A stretch of 64,000 nucleotides of DNA, taken from contig NC_086357.1 of the NCBI RefSeq assembly GCF_036324505.1, positions 16,970,293 through 17,034,292 on the forward strand, written 5' to 3'. Of this stretch, positions 39,801 to 54,484 are shown piece by piece. The stretch is from Eleginops maclovinus. Lineage: Eukaryota > Chordata > Actinopteri > Perciformes > Eleginopidae. The position numbers were made by a program, and so were the translations under genes. The notes below the pieces were generated by a model that saw nothing but the letters and a program-made list of their open reading frames with translations, was not told where the DNA came from and did no database searches. Every line of letters starts with the position of its first letter. The stretch's first letter is position 1.

Positions 39801-42234
39801 CATCTGCAGTGCATTCAAAGGCAGCAGCTCATTGATAACCCTGCTCCCACTCATCACTGCATCAGTCTCTCAAAGCAGGAAGGGAAAAAATATGTTTTTT
39901 CAATGCAAAATGAGCACAGCTATTACTCCGCATGCTGACAACCAATCAATTCCACTACAGTGTTTTCTGTCTTCAGCTAGAGGAGATGCTCGATAAAATG
40001 AGGAAGATAAACTGCACATGAATGTGACTGTCAAAGTTCTCCTCTATAGATGGACATGTTACGAATAGGAGTGAAAGCCAGTATAGTGGGACAGTTGTGT
40101 AGGTGCCCACTCCCTAACTCCTGAGACAACTTGAATAGTTGTTGTTTCACAAAATAACATTTGTGTGTATGTGTTTCAATTTTATAGCCAAACAGCAATC
40201 AATTTGCCACGATGAGTTATATTTCTTGAAGTAGTCGAAGAACTCTTATAAGTAACAAGAAACAATCTTTGAACACAGCTTCTAGCATTTTATCAAAAAA
40301 AGTATTCCTTTGTTTCTATTTTAACTGACTATAGCACCTGCGCAGGAAGATAAACAGTAATATTAGGAAAAGCATTGAACTGTGCAGTAAAGTAAATTGT
40401 CCGGGAGTCAGAGCAGTCTTCCACCTTGTACTTGCAAATAATTCAAGTGGTCAAAATGGAAGTAGTCAGGCCTGATGAATTATAGCACCACCATCTGCTC
40501 CTCTTTTCCCACTTTCCAAAAATTACCCATAGACGTATCAGTCAAGATCAATCAAATGTGTAAATCAATTAAATACAAATAAATAAATCTTATTTCCTTA
40601 AGGTCATTAACAAAATGCATTTAAGGTGGAAGTCAACTTTTTAATTGTTTAATAATGTTTCTCGGATTGCATATTTCTCTTTACGTTTTGTATAATCGGT
40701 ATGGTCTACTCTAATACCCTTAGACTTAAACAACAATACAATGAAAAATGAAGTACCTCTAAAATAATAAAATGCCCCAAATACTCGTACATTTGAATTT
40801 TATGTTGTGTCATGCATTTTTTTTACAATACGTCACATTGTTTTCTGAAAGCGCCATCTATCTTAATGAACGGACACAACTGAGGTTTTAGGCATGTACT
40901 CGAAGGGGAGATTTTGGTGAATTTGTTTACTTAATTAAATAATGAGAGCCATCTCGTGTGTGACAGGAGAGCAAAACAGACGGTCTAGGGTTTCTACCTC
41001 TAATTCCATAGAGACACTTGCCTCCAGAAGCCTGGCACTAATGATTTCATTAACATGGCTAACAGGGCATCAGTACACCTGTTCACAGGCGTTCCAGCAG
41101 ATACCTTGGTAACCTTGAGACAACGGTTTGAGGCCCCTGCCAAACATTCTTTTTGTTTTATGGCTGCTGTCTCAGCTCTTGTGCCGTTTCATTTGAAGCT
41201 ACAATGTGGTGTTGAATTTTTCTCCCAGGACAGAACATATGTGTTGGTCAAAATATCACCTTGGGCTTTGTGCCACAATGATCTCAATTGTATCCCACTA
41301 TAGGCTACACAGAGGAGGTGGCAATGTATTATTTTGTGTTATTCAAGAGTAACTGTAAAATGAAAAGTCAGTGATATATTTCTCACCTGCCAAGCCCAGG
41401 CGGAACCATTTCACATGATTGTTAGCTTGTTGTCACCCTGCCAAGAATAACAGATATGTGACATTTTCCACATGAAAGAGAGAAGTAAGAAGTAAGCTCC
41501 AGCAAGATATTTTAAAGTCATTTTTTCCCATATTGCACCATCCTCGATCTGACTATTTCAGAAGAAATCATCTGGCCCTCCAAGAATATCTTGAAATAAT
41601 TCATTTGCATATGAAGTCTGACCTTTGTTGTTGTTGTTTTTTAACACATGAAGTTCTAAATTTACCAGCTGCAATGTCTCCGATCATCTTGCTTTTGGCA
41701 GTGTTGTCTCACATTGAGGCTGTGATTGTGGCTCTGACTGTGTTTCTCTCTCTGGAGCCCTTTTCTCACATTATCTGCATGCTTTAATGGTCTGTAACTT
41801 GTCAAGAAGGCTTATCTGTTTCCTTGCCAACTCATCTGACAGCCTCACTGGTGTTTCCCCTCTTCATGCCTCAGAATGTGATCGATAGCAGCAGAGCCCC
41901 CACCACACAGTTTTCGCAGGTGGATATCATTAAGGGTTGAAAAATGCCCTATCAAACCAAGCAGCCCTCTGCCCTCTGTATAGACTTACTAGTGCTTCAT
42001 GAACCTGTACGCATTGATTTGGTTTATTAGGTTAATTAATTTTTTCATAAACCCAGGAACAGCCTACTTTTAGAGATATCGATAAAAAAGATACCCTCTA
42101 TGAATAAACCCAAGTGGTGAGTAAACAGGATCAATTTAAAGTAGGAACAAGAAAATGGATAAAGGAAATTGTGTTCGTTACCCTCTTGCAAAGTCCATGT
42201 GTTTGACGGCACAGACTAAGAGTGTATGCGTACT
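36832..42234. other. Noncoding DNA, no gene recognised
   Basis: No supported exon. Around 37621-37646 a short direct repeat of TACTGTATG-type text occurs. An A9 run lies near 39271-39279. Several ORFs of 60-120 codons have no recognisable domain. Confidence 0.6.
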
Positions 42235-42235
42235 T

Positions 42236-42842
42236 TAAAGGTCCCCTATTATGCAAAATGCACTTCTGGATGTCTTTTATGCATGAATATGTGTCCCCGG
42301 TGTGTACTCACAAAGTGTCAAAACTGCAACCCTCTCTATTTTGCTCCTTAACCACATCTCTAAAAACAGGGGTACAAACGAGCTGATCCAGATGATGTCA
42401 TAACCAAAATGTGGGCCGGCCTTATAGTGAAGACTGTGTGTCTGTGTATTAAGCAGGATGTCTGCAGGAGGGTGTTAGAGTTATTATATATATATAATGT
42501 CACTGTTCTAGTGGTCAACTTTGAAAAGTGTTTCAGAAATAATGCTTGATGTGGTTTGGAACAAAATATGGCGTTTAATCACGGCAGCATTTAGCTGAGT
42601 ATCTCTTTTAGAAACTTCTCTCTGCATGTGCTCAAAAGGGGCGTGGCCAGCTTCAGCTCAGCTCAAATCTAAAGCGACAGTCACAGAATCAGCACTTCAG
42701 GAACATGGCTGAAATAGAGGGGTCTGAGGAATGACTACAATGGGTGATCTGTTTGGTATTTTGAGCAAAACACTTCAAAGACAAGTTTTGTATAGATATT
42801 GCCCTACAATATATTGTTCAAATATAGCGTTATAGGATACCA
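42236..42842. mobile_element. Non-autonomous DNA-transposon-like element (TTAA-associated)
   Basis: The left end reads TTAA then AGGTCCCCTATTATGC. The right end at about 42825-42842 reads AGCGTTATAGGATACC, whose reverse complement matches the left terminus at about 14 of 18 bases. A TTAA also lies just outside the right end, at 42850-42853. The interior carries text such as GGGGCGTGGCCAGC and GAAATAGAGGGGTCTG that I recognise as belonging to a common fish interspersed repeat. There is no coding capacity, so it would need a transposase in trans. TTAA targets fit piggyBac or Kolobok, but I cannot assign the family. The exact right boundary is uncertain by about 10 bp. Confidence 0.65.
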
Positions 42843-42845
42843 TAA

Positions 42846-43550
42846 CAATTTAAAACAAACACTTTTTTTTCTGAAGCTGCCTGATGAAATACAGTATGTG
42901 TATAGCTTAAACTCCAATATGCAAGCAGGTTGTCCTTTATCCCTCCATGGCTCGCTGCCCGTGAGAATGTTTGCGAGGGCTTCAGACTGGGAGCACATAA
43001 CCCAGAGTTTGTGTCTTACCTTGTCCAGGTCTTATACTGTACACAGACCCTGGTAGTTTTTTCATAAAAAGAGCAGGGAAATATTACACACAGCTGACAA
43101 TCTGTACGCATTTAGTGACATTTTATTTACATTGTTGTCAAGGATTGCAAATTTAAGACATGGCTAAAACACAGAAGAATATTTATATAATAAAGAATAC
43201 ATTGTAGTTAAATATAATTTGAATGCTTTATTATGAATGTGAAATGTACACAGTGTTTAAGTCTTACTGAGCATACTGTGAGACTAGCGGAACTTCCAAG
43301 TTGATAATCTCAGCTCCAGGTATAAACCAGGATTTGGTATGACCATCATGATTTTCTCTGCAGGTAAACAAAGAGACCAAACTCAACCTGGAGAGGGGAT
43401 CAGATCCAAGATGCTGTGTTTTCTGAGTCAATTTGTACCTTAAGAGAGAGGTAACTCAAACTCCACAGAACAAGCACCATATTCATGAGTGGCATGGGTC
43501 TTGTGCTAGATCCTTGCTGATACTGTAGCCATAACAGGCTCTATTTATCT
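42846..43550. other. Noncoding DNA, nothing recognised
   Basis: AT-rich, no ORF of note, no further repeat recognised. Confidence 0.55.
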
Positions 43551-43576
43551 CACACACACACACACACACACACACA
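43551..43576. repeat. (CA)13 microsatellite
   Basis: 26 bp of uninterrupted CA repeat. Confidence 0.95.
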
Positions 43577-46500
43577 GTTGCACAGACATACAGTCGCCCG
43601 TGTACACACAAGTACTATCTTTCTGTCGGTCAGACCGAAACACACACACCCATAGTCAGTTGTGTGATATCCCGTAACAGAACAAACATTGTCCAGTGGA
43701 CTACCTTAGAGTACAGAGAAGGTATGTGCCGCCCCTAGCAAAAGGCCTATTATTTTAATAGCTCTTGTATTTTCTCAAACACTAAGACTGCAGTAGAATA
43801 ACGAAGGCTTCAGCACCGCAGATAAGAAAGAGAAAATAGATTACAAGGAGAACTCTGTGTGCTTGTAACCTGTGTACGGACAACTGTCGCAGATGTAAGT
43901 GAGATTAAGGTGTTTGAATATTGTGGTTTTGCAGTGGCCTTGTTAAGCCTGGCTACTTCTTTATTCTGCATAAGAAAACACAGAAGCTTCCAAGGAAATG
44001 TTGCATAATGCATAGCTGTATTACTCTAGGGCTGTAGCAAGTTTGTTCCTTTGCTCAGAGCCTAAAACACCATCTGTATCTGTGTAGTTTTTCCCTTGAT
44101 CTCAATTAATTGATCCTTGTTTAAACACTGAAGAGTCACAGAGCACTGTCTCTGGTTCCTACTTGTTTGAAAACAAATTTAGACCACAGAATAAGCCATA
44201 GATATACTTTTGACTCCCTGACATGAGGGGAGGAGAGGATGTCTGCGTTGTCTTGAGTTATCTGGAGCTACAGGACCCTCCCCAGGCTCTCTGAGTCCAA
44301 CTACAAGAGCGATAAATCAGGCAGGGAGGAACGATAAAGGGAGGTTCAGGGAGGATTCGTGGGTGTAGCTGCCAAGGTCCAGGTTCACCAAGTCTTCTGT
44401 TTGACTTGGCCAACTGATGATAATATCATCCTGTATCAACCTGCAGAGCGTTTTATTACTGACCATTATCGCTGTATCTCCTACTCCCTACAACAAAGCA
44501 GTCAAAACACCATGTTGAAAATATGCTGTTTAGGGGTCAGACGTGGGTTGTTTTGCATCTTGCACATAATGCTGAAAGTTGTATCCTGACATCTGTGGCA
44601 TGTCAATATTTTACAAACGTATCCAACAAATATCATCCACATTTATTTCCCATGCTCTATGTCATATATTCAAACAAACAGATTTATTTCACATCTTTGG
44701 ATGCAATGCTTGACTTTTCATATTTCTAACTTTGAACACTCTGCCTTTTGTTCCAGCGCCGTGCTTCTAAACAAACCCCCAGTGGAAATCTGAGAAAATA
44801 TTTGCTGCAAAGCTCAATATATTTGAAGAGTTCAGTTAAATCAAAGGAAATCCTCATCGGTCAAAAACCCTGTTTTGATTGACAGTGAACCCTAAACTCT
44901 CCTACAAGATACTTTTTTAAGGGCTGCATTTAAAACAACAAAGGATTTGCTGCCAAAGGCCCACCCTGTAGTATGTATAGGTGGAATATGGGGTATATTT
45001 TTTAGGTTGCTCATTTAGAGAACAGTGACCCCTGTCGAGTTTTACTCTCCAAGTTGGAAAGTAAATCTAGGTGGTGTCTTTCAGGATGCTAATTTATGTG
45101 TCCCCGCTGGCAGCTTAAGCCCTGCTCTCCTTTGAATTGGCAACACCACCAGCTGTTGTGTCCTCACTCTTGCTGAATGCAACATTGTTTGTGGAGCGTT
45201 GAAAAAGTGTTTTGCGTTTAAAAACCTGTCCCTGATCCTGACAGAAGTGCGGGTGGAATAGGGTCCAGCTCAAGCACTTTCTTAATGGGTCTTTAGAAAC
45301 ATAAACACAGTCCTGTCACATGTAATGTTACACTGGATGGTTTACTAAATAAGGTCTTTATGCCATGGTTGCTTATCACTGTGTCGTACAGCAGTATTCT
45401 AGGAAGAAAAACTCAGTCTACATGCACTTTTTTCTTTGTGATACAGTGTGATAATATCCCCTTTTTCTTTCGGTTCAGAACAAGTTTGTTTGTGAATTGC
45501 TCTCCAACCTACTTCTCTTTATCTGATTTTGAGGAAATGCACTAAATGTGTTTGGTAAGAGATGCCTGTTTGATAGTCCGGCATCTTTTTTTGGAACACT
45601 ACAATTACGCTGGATTTACACCATAATTACTCAATTTCAACCACTTCAGAGTTAAATACTAGAATCTTAGTCTTAGAGTAACAGCAGGAAAAATATATCA
45701 ATGCATTTTAGTCACTGATTTTGAGGGCGCAGTCAGAGCTGTCTTATTATCAGATGTCTTTAGTCACACAATGTGTGATGATGTGTTCTCTTTGGCTGAC
45801 ATCAGCATACTGGTGCCGAGATGCTCTAGTAAATACAGTATTTTCACGACAGTGTTTACATCATTATATTATTTACCTGTAGAAATGCTGAAAAGGTGTA
45901 CACACTGTGTTTTCCCCTTTGCTGTTTTGAAGTAGGTGTGAGGTAGACAAGATACACAAATACAAATGAAATATTTTACAACAAACCATTTCTAAACATT
46001 TTCAGTGATCCAGTTATTGTTTTTAGTTTTCTTTTTGTCTGCTGTAGCAAAGAGCCCAGATAAATGCACTCACTATACTGTATATTTCAAACCTATTAAA
46101 CCTATCAATCGCTAAAAGTCACGTAAAGTGCTACCTGACTCTTGCTCAAGTCTTCACATACATGTATGATGAGTACTTCTATAGGAATAAAACGTAATGC
46201 CTTGTGACAGGTGGTTGTTGAATATGAGTGTCAGAGATAATGATATTGCTGAGAACAGTCAGACAGCCATCATGTGCTTTCCTGTGATTCTTTAACTGTA
46301 TGTGCCACATTAGACTGACCGTCTCCCTTCTTACGAGGAGCACAGATAGAGATCTTGCACAGCGTCTCATGGATTAAGCATAACTCCCAGGAACAATTTG
46401 CTTGTTTTGTTTCGCGTTATCATTTTGGAATGCTGCCACAGGGACCATTTAAATACAAAGCTTACATAAGTCCCAAATAATTACACAGTCATGAACAGGA

Positions 46501-48344
46501 GCACTTGAATATGCCCCAAACCTCCCTAGGGCATAAACACATAAGGTTTAAAATAGAAAGGTAAATTAACTTCGGAAAAGGACCAGTAAAAAAGATTTAG
46601 ATTTCTCAGGTATTTTCACGCTTGAGTCTTGTGTAGTTACTCTGAGAACACAGCGATTACTCTCAATTTTAAAGGTGATTATGCATGCTAACCCCTCTCG
46701 ATTATTATTTAGGCAACTTAAGGGAAATTATTTTTCTAACCCTGACCTGACTGGACCTGAAAGTCTAAATAAAAAAACTTTAACAAAGGTAACAATCGGA
46801 GAGCTGTTAGAAAAGTCAACTAAAAGAATAAAAAGAAAATAACTGCAGGTTGATGGTTACAACATACAGCTAGAGAAATAACAGAAAGCCACAAACACAA
46901 ATATTTAGATAAATTTAAAAAACATTTGTTTAACAGCACATGGCGAATGTTCTAATTTTCAATCATGAAACGCACATACTGTACGAGTACGTAGCCTTTA
47001 AAAAACAGTGTGTAAGTGAATAGGGCAATGATCACAAGACAAAGTTAAAGAGCAGATACAAAGGTTGATCCTGCAGGATGTGATCAAACATTTGAGATAA
47101 CAACGAGGAGGGAGCCGGAGAGAGCCTCAAACACAGAAGCATTGTTAAGATGCTTTTGCAGAAGTAGGGGACTACTTACATTGCTAGTCATCTACAAGTC
47201 TAAACAGGCCTGATTCTATCTTAACATTATTCACTACGCACTGCTGTGTCTCATGACAGTCTGTAACACACAGACGGGTTAAGAACAGACAAAATAGTGT
47301 GGATGGGGGGGCTTAAGTTAAGTGTAAGAGTACCGTAGGGTTGAGCTTTTTTCAGAATGCTCTCACATCTAGTAATTTAAGAGACCTTGTTCGCAAAAAA
47401 TATATTTTGTCCTGAGGCAATAGAGAACCGTGGTTAAAGGATTTATAAAACAAACGTAGATAAGGCTTCACAATTTGTGGTAAATTAAAATAAAGCACAA
47501 CAGTAGTTATCGTATCCTCCACAAACACAAAAGAAAATATGTCCATTCCTTATACTCTGTACCCATACCACGCATGTAATACAATGCATTACACCATGGT
47601 TGGTCTTCATAAAGCATATAGTCACCTTGAACCTCCAAGCCCCTGATGTTAATGGATACATGCCATGAGAGGACAGGCGGTAGGAAAATGGGCCTCAGTA
47701 GTATCAGATTAAACAAGAACGCAGCGCTTTGTGTTCGTGCCAGAGGCCTGTACCGGCAAAGACAACAACAGGCAGAGAGGAAGTAAACACAACAACAAAG
47801 GACACCTCACCACAAAAACTCAGAGTGAATCAACTCAGGGCCAAGATAAAGAAACTAAGGTGGGACATTATCAGCTGGTGTGTTAGCACAGGGTCTGGCA
47901 ATGAGCTGTTGACACATGTTGGAATAGGATTTTCCATTGGCTCGCATCAGCCAATATGTTACAACAGTCGTCTCATTCATACATTTAAGTAATGTAAGTA
48001 TGAAATACTTAAATTACTGTTTGAACGTTAATATAGCTACAAGACAAACCTGTAGTTATACTCTGCATACAGATGTGCTTTATGAACAGTAGTGTCAGTA
48101 GTTTTGTTCTAGTATAAAGCAGTAACACACCATTATCATGACCATGTAGTGTACTGTTGTGTTCTCATGTTACATGACTCCTTAGTATTGAATTGTTTTT
48201 CTCTTAAATATTCACCTTTTACAGTATGAATACCGTTTGAACATGGAAAAGAACAAGACATTGGTAATGTAAGACACAAATAAAAATACTTTGAATAAAT
48301 CCAAATTATAAGATATCTAGTGATAGTAATAGTGCGGTAATGTA
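43577..48344. other. Noncoding DNA, no gene recognised
   Basis: AT-rich sequence with no supported coding exon, RNA gene or repeat beyond scattered short homopolymers. The sequence at 48270-48294 (CAAATAAAAATACTTTGAATAAAT-like) vaguely resembles a LINE tail but lacks the conserved block upstream. Confidence 0.55.
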
Positions 48345-48790
48345 AATTGGTCAGTCAGCTGCTTTGGTCCAATATCACAAATGGTCCCCTGAGGGTGTAT
48401 CATATAATTTTAATGATTCCCTATTTTTATTTTAGCAACCATGTCAAAAACATTATATTCTTATGGAAATAGCTAGAAAGCCAATAGTTGGATTGATACT
48501 CAATGTTGTAGATTCATGGTTACCAGTCAATGAAGCCTAACATAATAATCTGACATTTCATTTCGTGCCAACACAAAGTTGACATTTGTGATTGCCTTGT
48601 TGTTTTGAACTATTGCCTTGACGTTTTTACCAATACTCATGGTCCCCTGAAAATGTATTCTACTAACTTTAATGGTCCTCAGACTCTTCCTCTAGTACGA
48701 CCACCAGATGTTTCACCTATCCAGTAAAATATCGTAACATGTACTGGATTGATCACAGTGAAATTTCGTACATTCAGTCATGCCCACCTC
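48345..48790. repeat. Degenerate interspersed repeat with ~130-bp internal period
   Basis: The phrase ATGGTCCCCTGA or a variant recurs at 48381, about 48515 (ATGGTTACCAG), 48639 and about 48779 (ATGCCCACC), spaced roughly 134, 124 and 140 bp apart. Each is followed by similar text, such as TTTTAATGATTCCC and CTTTAATGGTCCTC, and two are preceded by an ATAGTTGGATTGAT or TACTGGATTGATC block. I recognise the consensus as a common repeat of percomorph fish built from tandem units. It has no coding capacity. Boundaries are approximate. Confidence 0.7.
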
Positions 48791-51700
48791 TGGATAATAT
48801 CAGTAATGCCATACTTTTTTTTTACTGTGTGTGTACTTTTTGTATGAGCCCTGAGGGTAGCACTATGGGCTAGGTAACAGGTATGCTATATTCTTCGTCA
48901 ACATAAAATGGAATATTTATTTGTGTCATGGAGCACAGTCAGTGACGATTCCTGCCTTGATTCCAGTTACATATCCTTTTCACAATCTAGCGTTGTCTTC
49001 CTTGTTGTACATTGTCAAACTTTTTTACTTATCAGATCAGAAATGCAACATTACATACCTGCATGTTTCCCTGTTTCAAGATCTTTATCAACCCCAAGTT
49101 CCATTTGTTCCATGACCCGCATTGGTCTGTAAATCTCTCATCACCGCGGTTACAGTAGCCACGTGAAAGAACAAGAAAGGGCGGGGATGAAGAGGGGCGG
49201 AAGGATGGATGGAGTGAGAGCTCAAAGGTTTACCGGAGTGATGACGGCTGTCCACACCTATCTGAGACAACAGCCATCATGTTTACAGGAAACCAGTTTG
49301 ACTTGCTGTTCATACTTGTGGTTCACAAACATTTTTGCTTAACAGTCTGAATAGGCCTGATTTCTCAAAGTTTTGTTTTTTCAGTTTATGTTATCCTGGT
49401 ATTTCTGTCCATCCATCATCCATGAGCATCACTCAAACAAAACTAAGAAATGTAAAAACAAAATTAAACCCAGCCCCTTATCTCTCTTACACTGTGTCCT
49501 GCTTGTGCTCACGACCATTGTAGCAATTAGTTAATGTGTGCAGTAATATCTCAATACTTTTAAGTCGGACATTGTTTTATGTTTGAAAAAATGATAACCG
49601 ACATCCAATTAGTGCACGTGAAGGCCACCATGTTGACTGCCATGTTTAGAAAGTGTATCACGAAGGCCTTCATTTTCAGGTGGAAGAAGAGGAGCTTTAC
49701 GCTAATTGGCTAATACCGCAGCAATTTGCAAAAGTCCCTTGTGTGCTCAGTGTAGCGTTAACAAAAACAATGAGAGACTGAAATAGTATGTATCATAAAC
49801 AGGAAACAAGGTGAAAGACACTTGCAAATAATGTAGCGACAACAAAAAAATGTAATTCACAATTGTCGTCTGTGATCAATAGATCTTGTTTTTAGTGTGC
49901 TACTGTATGTGCAGTGTAACCGATGCTGATGACAATACAACCTGCTCTCTCGCTTTTGATAGACAGAAGTACTTGAAGGAGTGGTTACATTATTCTTTGA
50001 CAATATAAACAAACATAATAGTCTCACAATTACACAGATGAAACAGACCGCTGTCTCAGCTGTCACCCAGGTTCATCACTTGCTCATTTCCAGCCGGGAA
50101 AGCAACACCGGTATTGTTTTCACTGTGTGTGTGTCATCATGGCACACTGTAATCCTAGAGACACTTAATGTAACAGGAAGTACCACAGTAGCAGTTTTCC
50201 CCACTTTGCTAGGTGTTTATATATCTGTCTTTCTGTCTGTGGACAGATTTCCGAACCATGAAAGATGCAGTCAAAAAACGTTACAGATGTGTACTTGAGT
50301 TGAAAATCAAGCTCAAATTCGGAAATGGGTGTAGTCTAAGCAAAGGTGCTAGAATTGGGGAAGTAGAAAGTGAGTCATTTATAATTTAATCTGATGTAGG
50401 GTAAATGTGAGTTATTTTTCCACATTTATGTTGCTTACAGTTATCATCACTAAGACTGTTGTCTTTTGGTGGAAATGGAATCCCCATTTGAACTCTGAAA
50501 CCTTTGCATGAGTGGAAACATTGATATTAATAAACGTTATAGATGACTATTTGTTGTTGCTGTTGATTCATACATTGATTTTCTTTCCCGGTGGCTGCTG
50601 TACATTTAAAACATTTAATTAGATCGATTTGCGGATGATTTATTCTGCTGCTGCTCTCTATGTTTGGATGGAATATCAGCTAATTATATAAAATGCGAGC
50701 TAAAAATGTTAGATGAACGTCATTCTGTTGTCTAGTGTGTCTGAGAGAACTACATTGACTGTTAGGGGGTTCATTTCTCTTTATAGGCTGGCAGCAGTCA
50801 CTGTTTAATTGAGGATTAAAAGAATCTAGATGCTCTTGATGTGTATCATTCAAATACTTGAGTGGAGCTCAGTTTGTAGTGATTGAAGGGTTGCATTGCA
50901 ATATATGAATGTGGTGTTGAATATTATTACTATTATTATTAACTCAGCAGGCTTAGGTTGCTGACTAACTGCAAAAAAGGTGTTTGCTAGTAATACAAAT
51001 GTAATAATATGTAAAAGTATGTTTGCCTATAGGAGGTTAAAATCCACTGAAACTGATGTCAACATAACCTGTTAAAGTATGTTTCACACTATTTTGGCCA
51101 GAACTAACCTTAGTTATGCTTTACGATTCATCTGTCTGTCTGGCATACATTTTTCCCACACAGTCACAGAGTAGGAGTTGTGCCGGGATGGAGATTAAAA
51201 AAGAGAGAAAGTACAATACATAGTCTCTTGTACCGCCTAGAGCAAAACATCTCCCTGGAGAGGATACCACTGACAACAACACATAAAGATCGAGAAAGAA
51301 ACAGAAAAAGAGACAAGGAGAGAGGTAAGAGTGAGAAAGGTAATCACCTGCTTCTGGCATGAACGGTATGGAGATGAGGGCACGCAATCTCCTTATTTGG
51401 AGGTTTCACATCAATCAACAACAATCATCTTCACATCACTAACATCAGGTGAATACAAAACATGAGGTAACACCTGTTCCAGGTCGTCGGCAGTTGTTGG
51501 TGGTATGGCTACATCTACATGTGGGTTCTGCAGTGATGAACTTTTTGTGGCGTCTTTTGGTTTATACAACCTAATGCAATGGCAGACAAACACAACAAAA
51601 GTCACATTTCAGTTTGTTTTTATATAATAATCACGCATGTTCTCTGTGTCGTTTATCTGCTCAGCTGTTCTGCTCAGGATAACCATTAGTACAAAACGGA

Positions 51701-54484
51701 TTTAATCGCACCCCTCTCTGCTATGCCAGGATTTCAAAATATTCAGAACTCATGTCTATCAGATACAAACATAATGTTTGTTCTACCCATATACAGTAAC
51801 TATGTATTGGTGTCATTTGTATAGACAATATATTTGGTTTCTATACAATTCCACTCACTAAACATCAGGATTCAGATAAGACGGACATTTTAGAAGAGTT
51901 CCAATTAGGTTTTTAGATGTCATTCATTCAGATTGTGGTAGCATAAGTGAAATGATTTTTAAAGAGAGGTTAGACAATCAAACAGTTTAGCCAAATTACT
52001 TAACCACTTAATTTGGGAAGTATCACTGAAAGTTCACACACCCAATATATTGCAATAATTGACTTGTCTTGTTTTCCATTCAAAATAGTTTTGCTAACCT
52101 CTAGGGTTTGACGGTATGGTTCCAGCTCTTACTTGATTTTCAGTCGTATTACTACTAAAATGAATGGTGGCTAAAGCTACAGAATAAGATCCAAGTTGTA
52201 GTGAGCCATATTCATCCTTTAAGGCTTGCCAGTCACTTTATCTGTTCAAGACATGTCCATTGCTTTAAGTGTTTCAGCTGTTTAACCTGTCAAACCGAGC
52301 TCTTTACTTTTCATCTACATTTATGAAGAATTCGATGAGGCTTCACAGCAAAGCTCTGCTCTTAAATGTGTCATAATTGACTTTTAGAGACCAACAGCAT
52401 CTGAGGAATGCAAGCAACTGATTTGGTTTTCATGGCACGTTGTGAGTGACACTTGCAGATTGACACTGACTGACTGACTGCGCCTCTGGGAGACTTCCAA
52501 AGGGTGTGAACCAGTGAGTGTTGGCGTGTGTGACTGTATCTGTCTGAGCATGTGTCTGTGTGCTGACAAAAGCACAGATGTGTGTCAGATTGACAAAGTA
52601 TTGTGTTCCATCAAGGCGGTTTTATATATATCCCTTAAAGACTGTCACAGCAGTTGATTTTACCATATATGGTTTGTATATTTTGTTTGGAAAATAATGC
52701 TGGTTTCTCAGATTCAAATTATGTGGGAAACAAGCTCAATGACCTGAAGTTTACTTTCTTGGACATATCTTATAATATATAAATATAAAGAATATGTCAT
52801 CGCTCTCTAGGAGACATGCATTTCTAGCATAAGTGTAGTTTTGCGCTTAGCAGAGACCTGCTAATCCTGGATTTAGCAGTGTTGCTTTAAGGTCAACAGA
52901 CATTTAAAACATTTTAAACTGCCAAGACATTACGCCTTTAATGTGGTTGAGTTGCGATTAAACAGTTAAAACATTTTTGACAAGCTTTGTTCCCAAGCCA
53001 AATCATTCAGCTAACTATGCACTTGTATCCAGACATAAACAGACCTTGAGCGATGCAGACATTGTTGAAACACATACACAAGACAATACGGCGACAAAAA
53101 CACACGCAAGAAGCGGAGCACCTTGAGTGCGCTCATCAATTTAGACAAAAGCAGAACAAGTTTGTTCACTTGCAACCTTAAGAAGACAGAACTATGGCAA
53201 GATATGCTTAATATAACTCAGTAGGAGAAACATTCTCTTTGTGAAGGAGAGAGGAGAGGTTAAGGCAAAAGCTATTAAAGGAGCGATAGGGACTAGGACT
53301 GGCCTAACAAACACCTTAACAATACATTTGAGTACAACAGTATCAACAGCCTTTTTCGGCTTGTGTGCTACTTTTAAATGCTTAATATATTTATTTATAT
53401 ATGGACTGACTATACTTTGTATATAAAATATACAGTATCTTGGTGTTCCTAGAAGCACTACATGAACCCTTATAGCACTGTTTTTTTCACCTCTTGTACA
53501 ACTATAAAGCTGTGTTTTTATGGTGGACATTCTGTTTTGTGAAACACACATTTTCTTGCTTGTTCATGCACTATTAACACACAATAAAGTTTGGAAATAA
53601 AATGATTTATTGAAATAATCAAAACTGAAAGAAATGTGCATAAAATTAATCAGTGCACAGTCCTGTTGAATAACATGTTAAAAAATGTGTTTGTGTTGCC
53701 TTTGAAACCTTGCAGTCCTCTTTAAATGTGTGCATACAGACACATGCACTGAAATGCACACACAGTCATGCATGGACACACACCTTGCCCAGAGCCAGTG
53801 CAGTCCAATTATAGAAGGAGCCCAAAGTCCTGCTATATCAAAATGAGGAAAGGATTAAGACCTTGGAAGGAGGGAGGGCAGGAGTGAATTGGCATGCAAG
53901 TGGCTAACAGGCCTTTCAAGCATCATCATGCCTGGGCATATACTGCCGCAAATGTGTCTGTGGTTGCCGGTACCTCATCATGAACTCCACTTGACATAAT
54001 CTGCTTCCCTGTACTGTCTGTGTCCGACCAAAATGTATTTGAGCTTTCTGGGTCACAAAGGTTTTGAAAGTGGAAGTTGGGGGAAACCTCTAACTTCTTT
54101 GTATCAGCAAATATGAACCAGAAAGGCTGTCAAACTTGAGCCTCAGGTTAGAATGGACTGTTTTAGATTTAGTTTAGCTGTTCGGTTGTTATTAATCTGT
54201 GGTATTTATACAATACACATTTATTTGACAGGGTTTATTTTGACAAGAGGGTATTTATGTGGATTGATTTATAGTGTCTGAAGTTCTAGAGACAAATAAT
54301 CTTGATTGAAATGGGTCCCTGCCCCGATGTCTGAGTTCAACTAAACCAATTTCTTAGAGAGCAAACCACATTACGTTAGCTGCATTTTAAACATGCTCAC
54401 ATGCATGTGTGAGGTGCAAGGGCTATCGCTTTATTCTCTCCTTTCCTAAGTCACACACTCAACATCACAAACAAGCAAACATGG
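48791..54484. other. Noncoding DNA, no gene recognised
   Basis: T9 near 48816-48824; a GC- and CpG-richer patch at 49140-49260; a (TTA/CTA)n-like run near 50924-50940; a purine-rich stretch at 51290-51345; a GACT triplication near 52466-52480. No ORF has recognisable content and no exon chain can be built. Confidence 0.6.

Noticed and set aside
41055..41303. 82-codon ORF starting MANRASVHLF
   Set aside because: Reads smoothly but matches no family I recognise and lacks a start-site or splice context.
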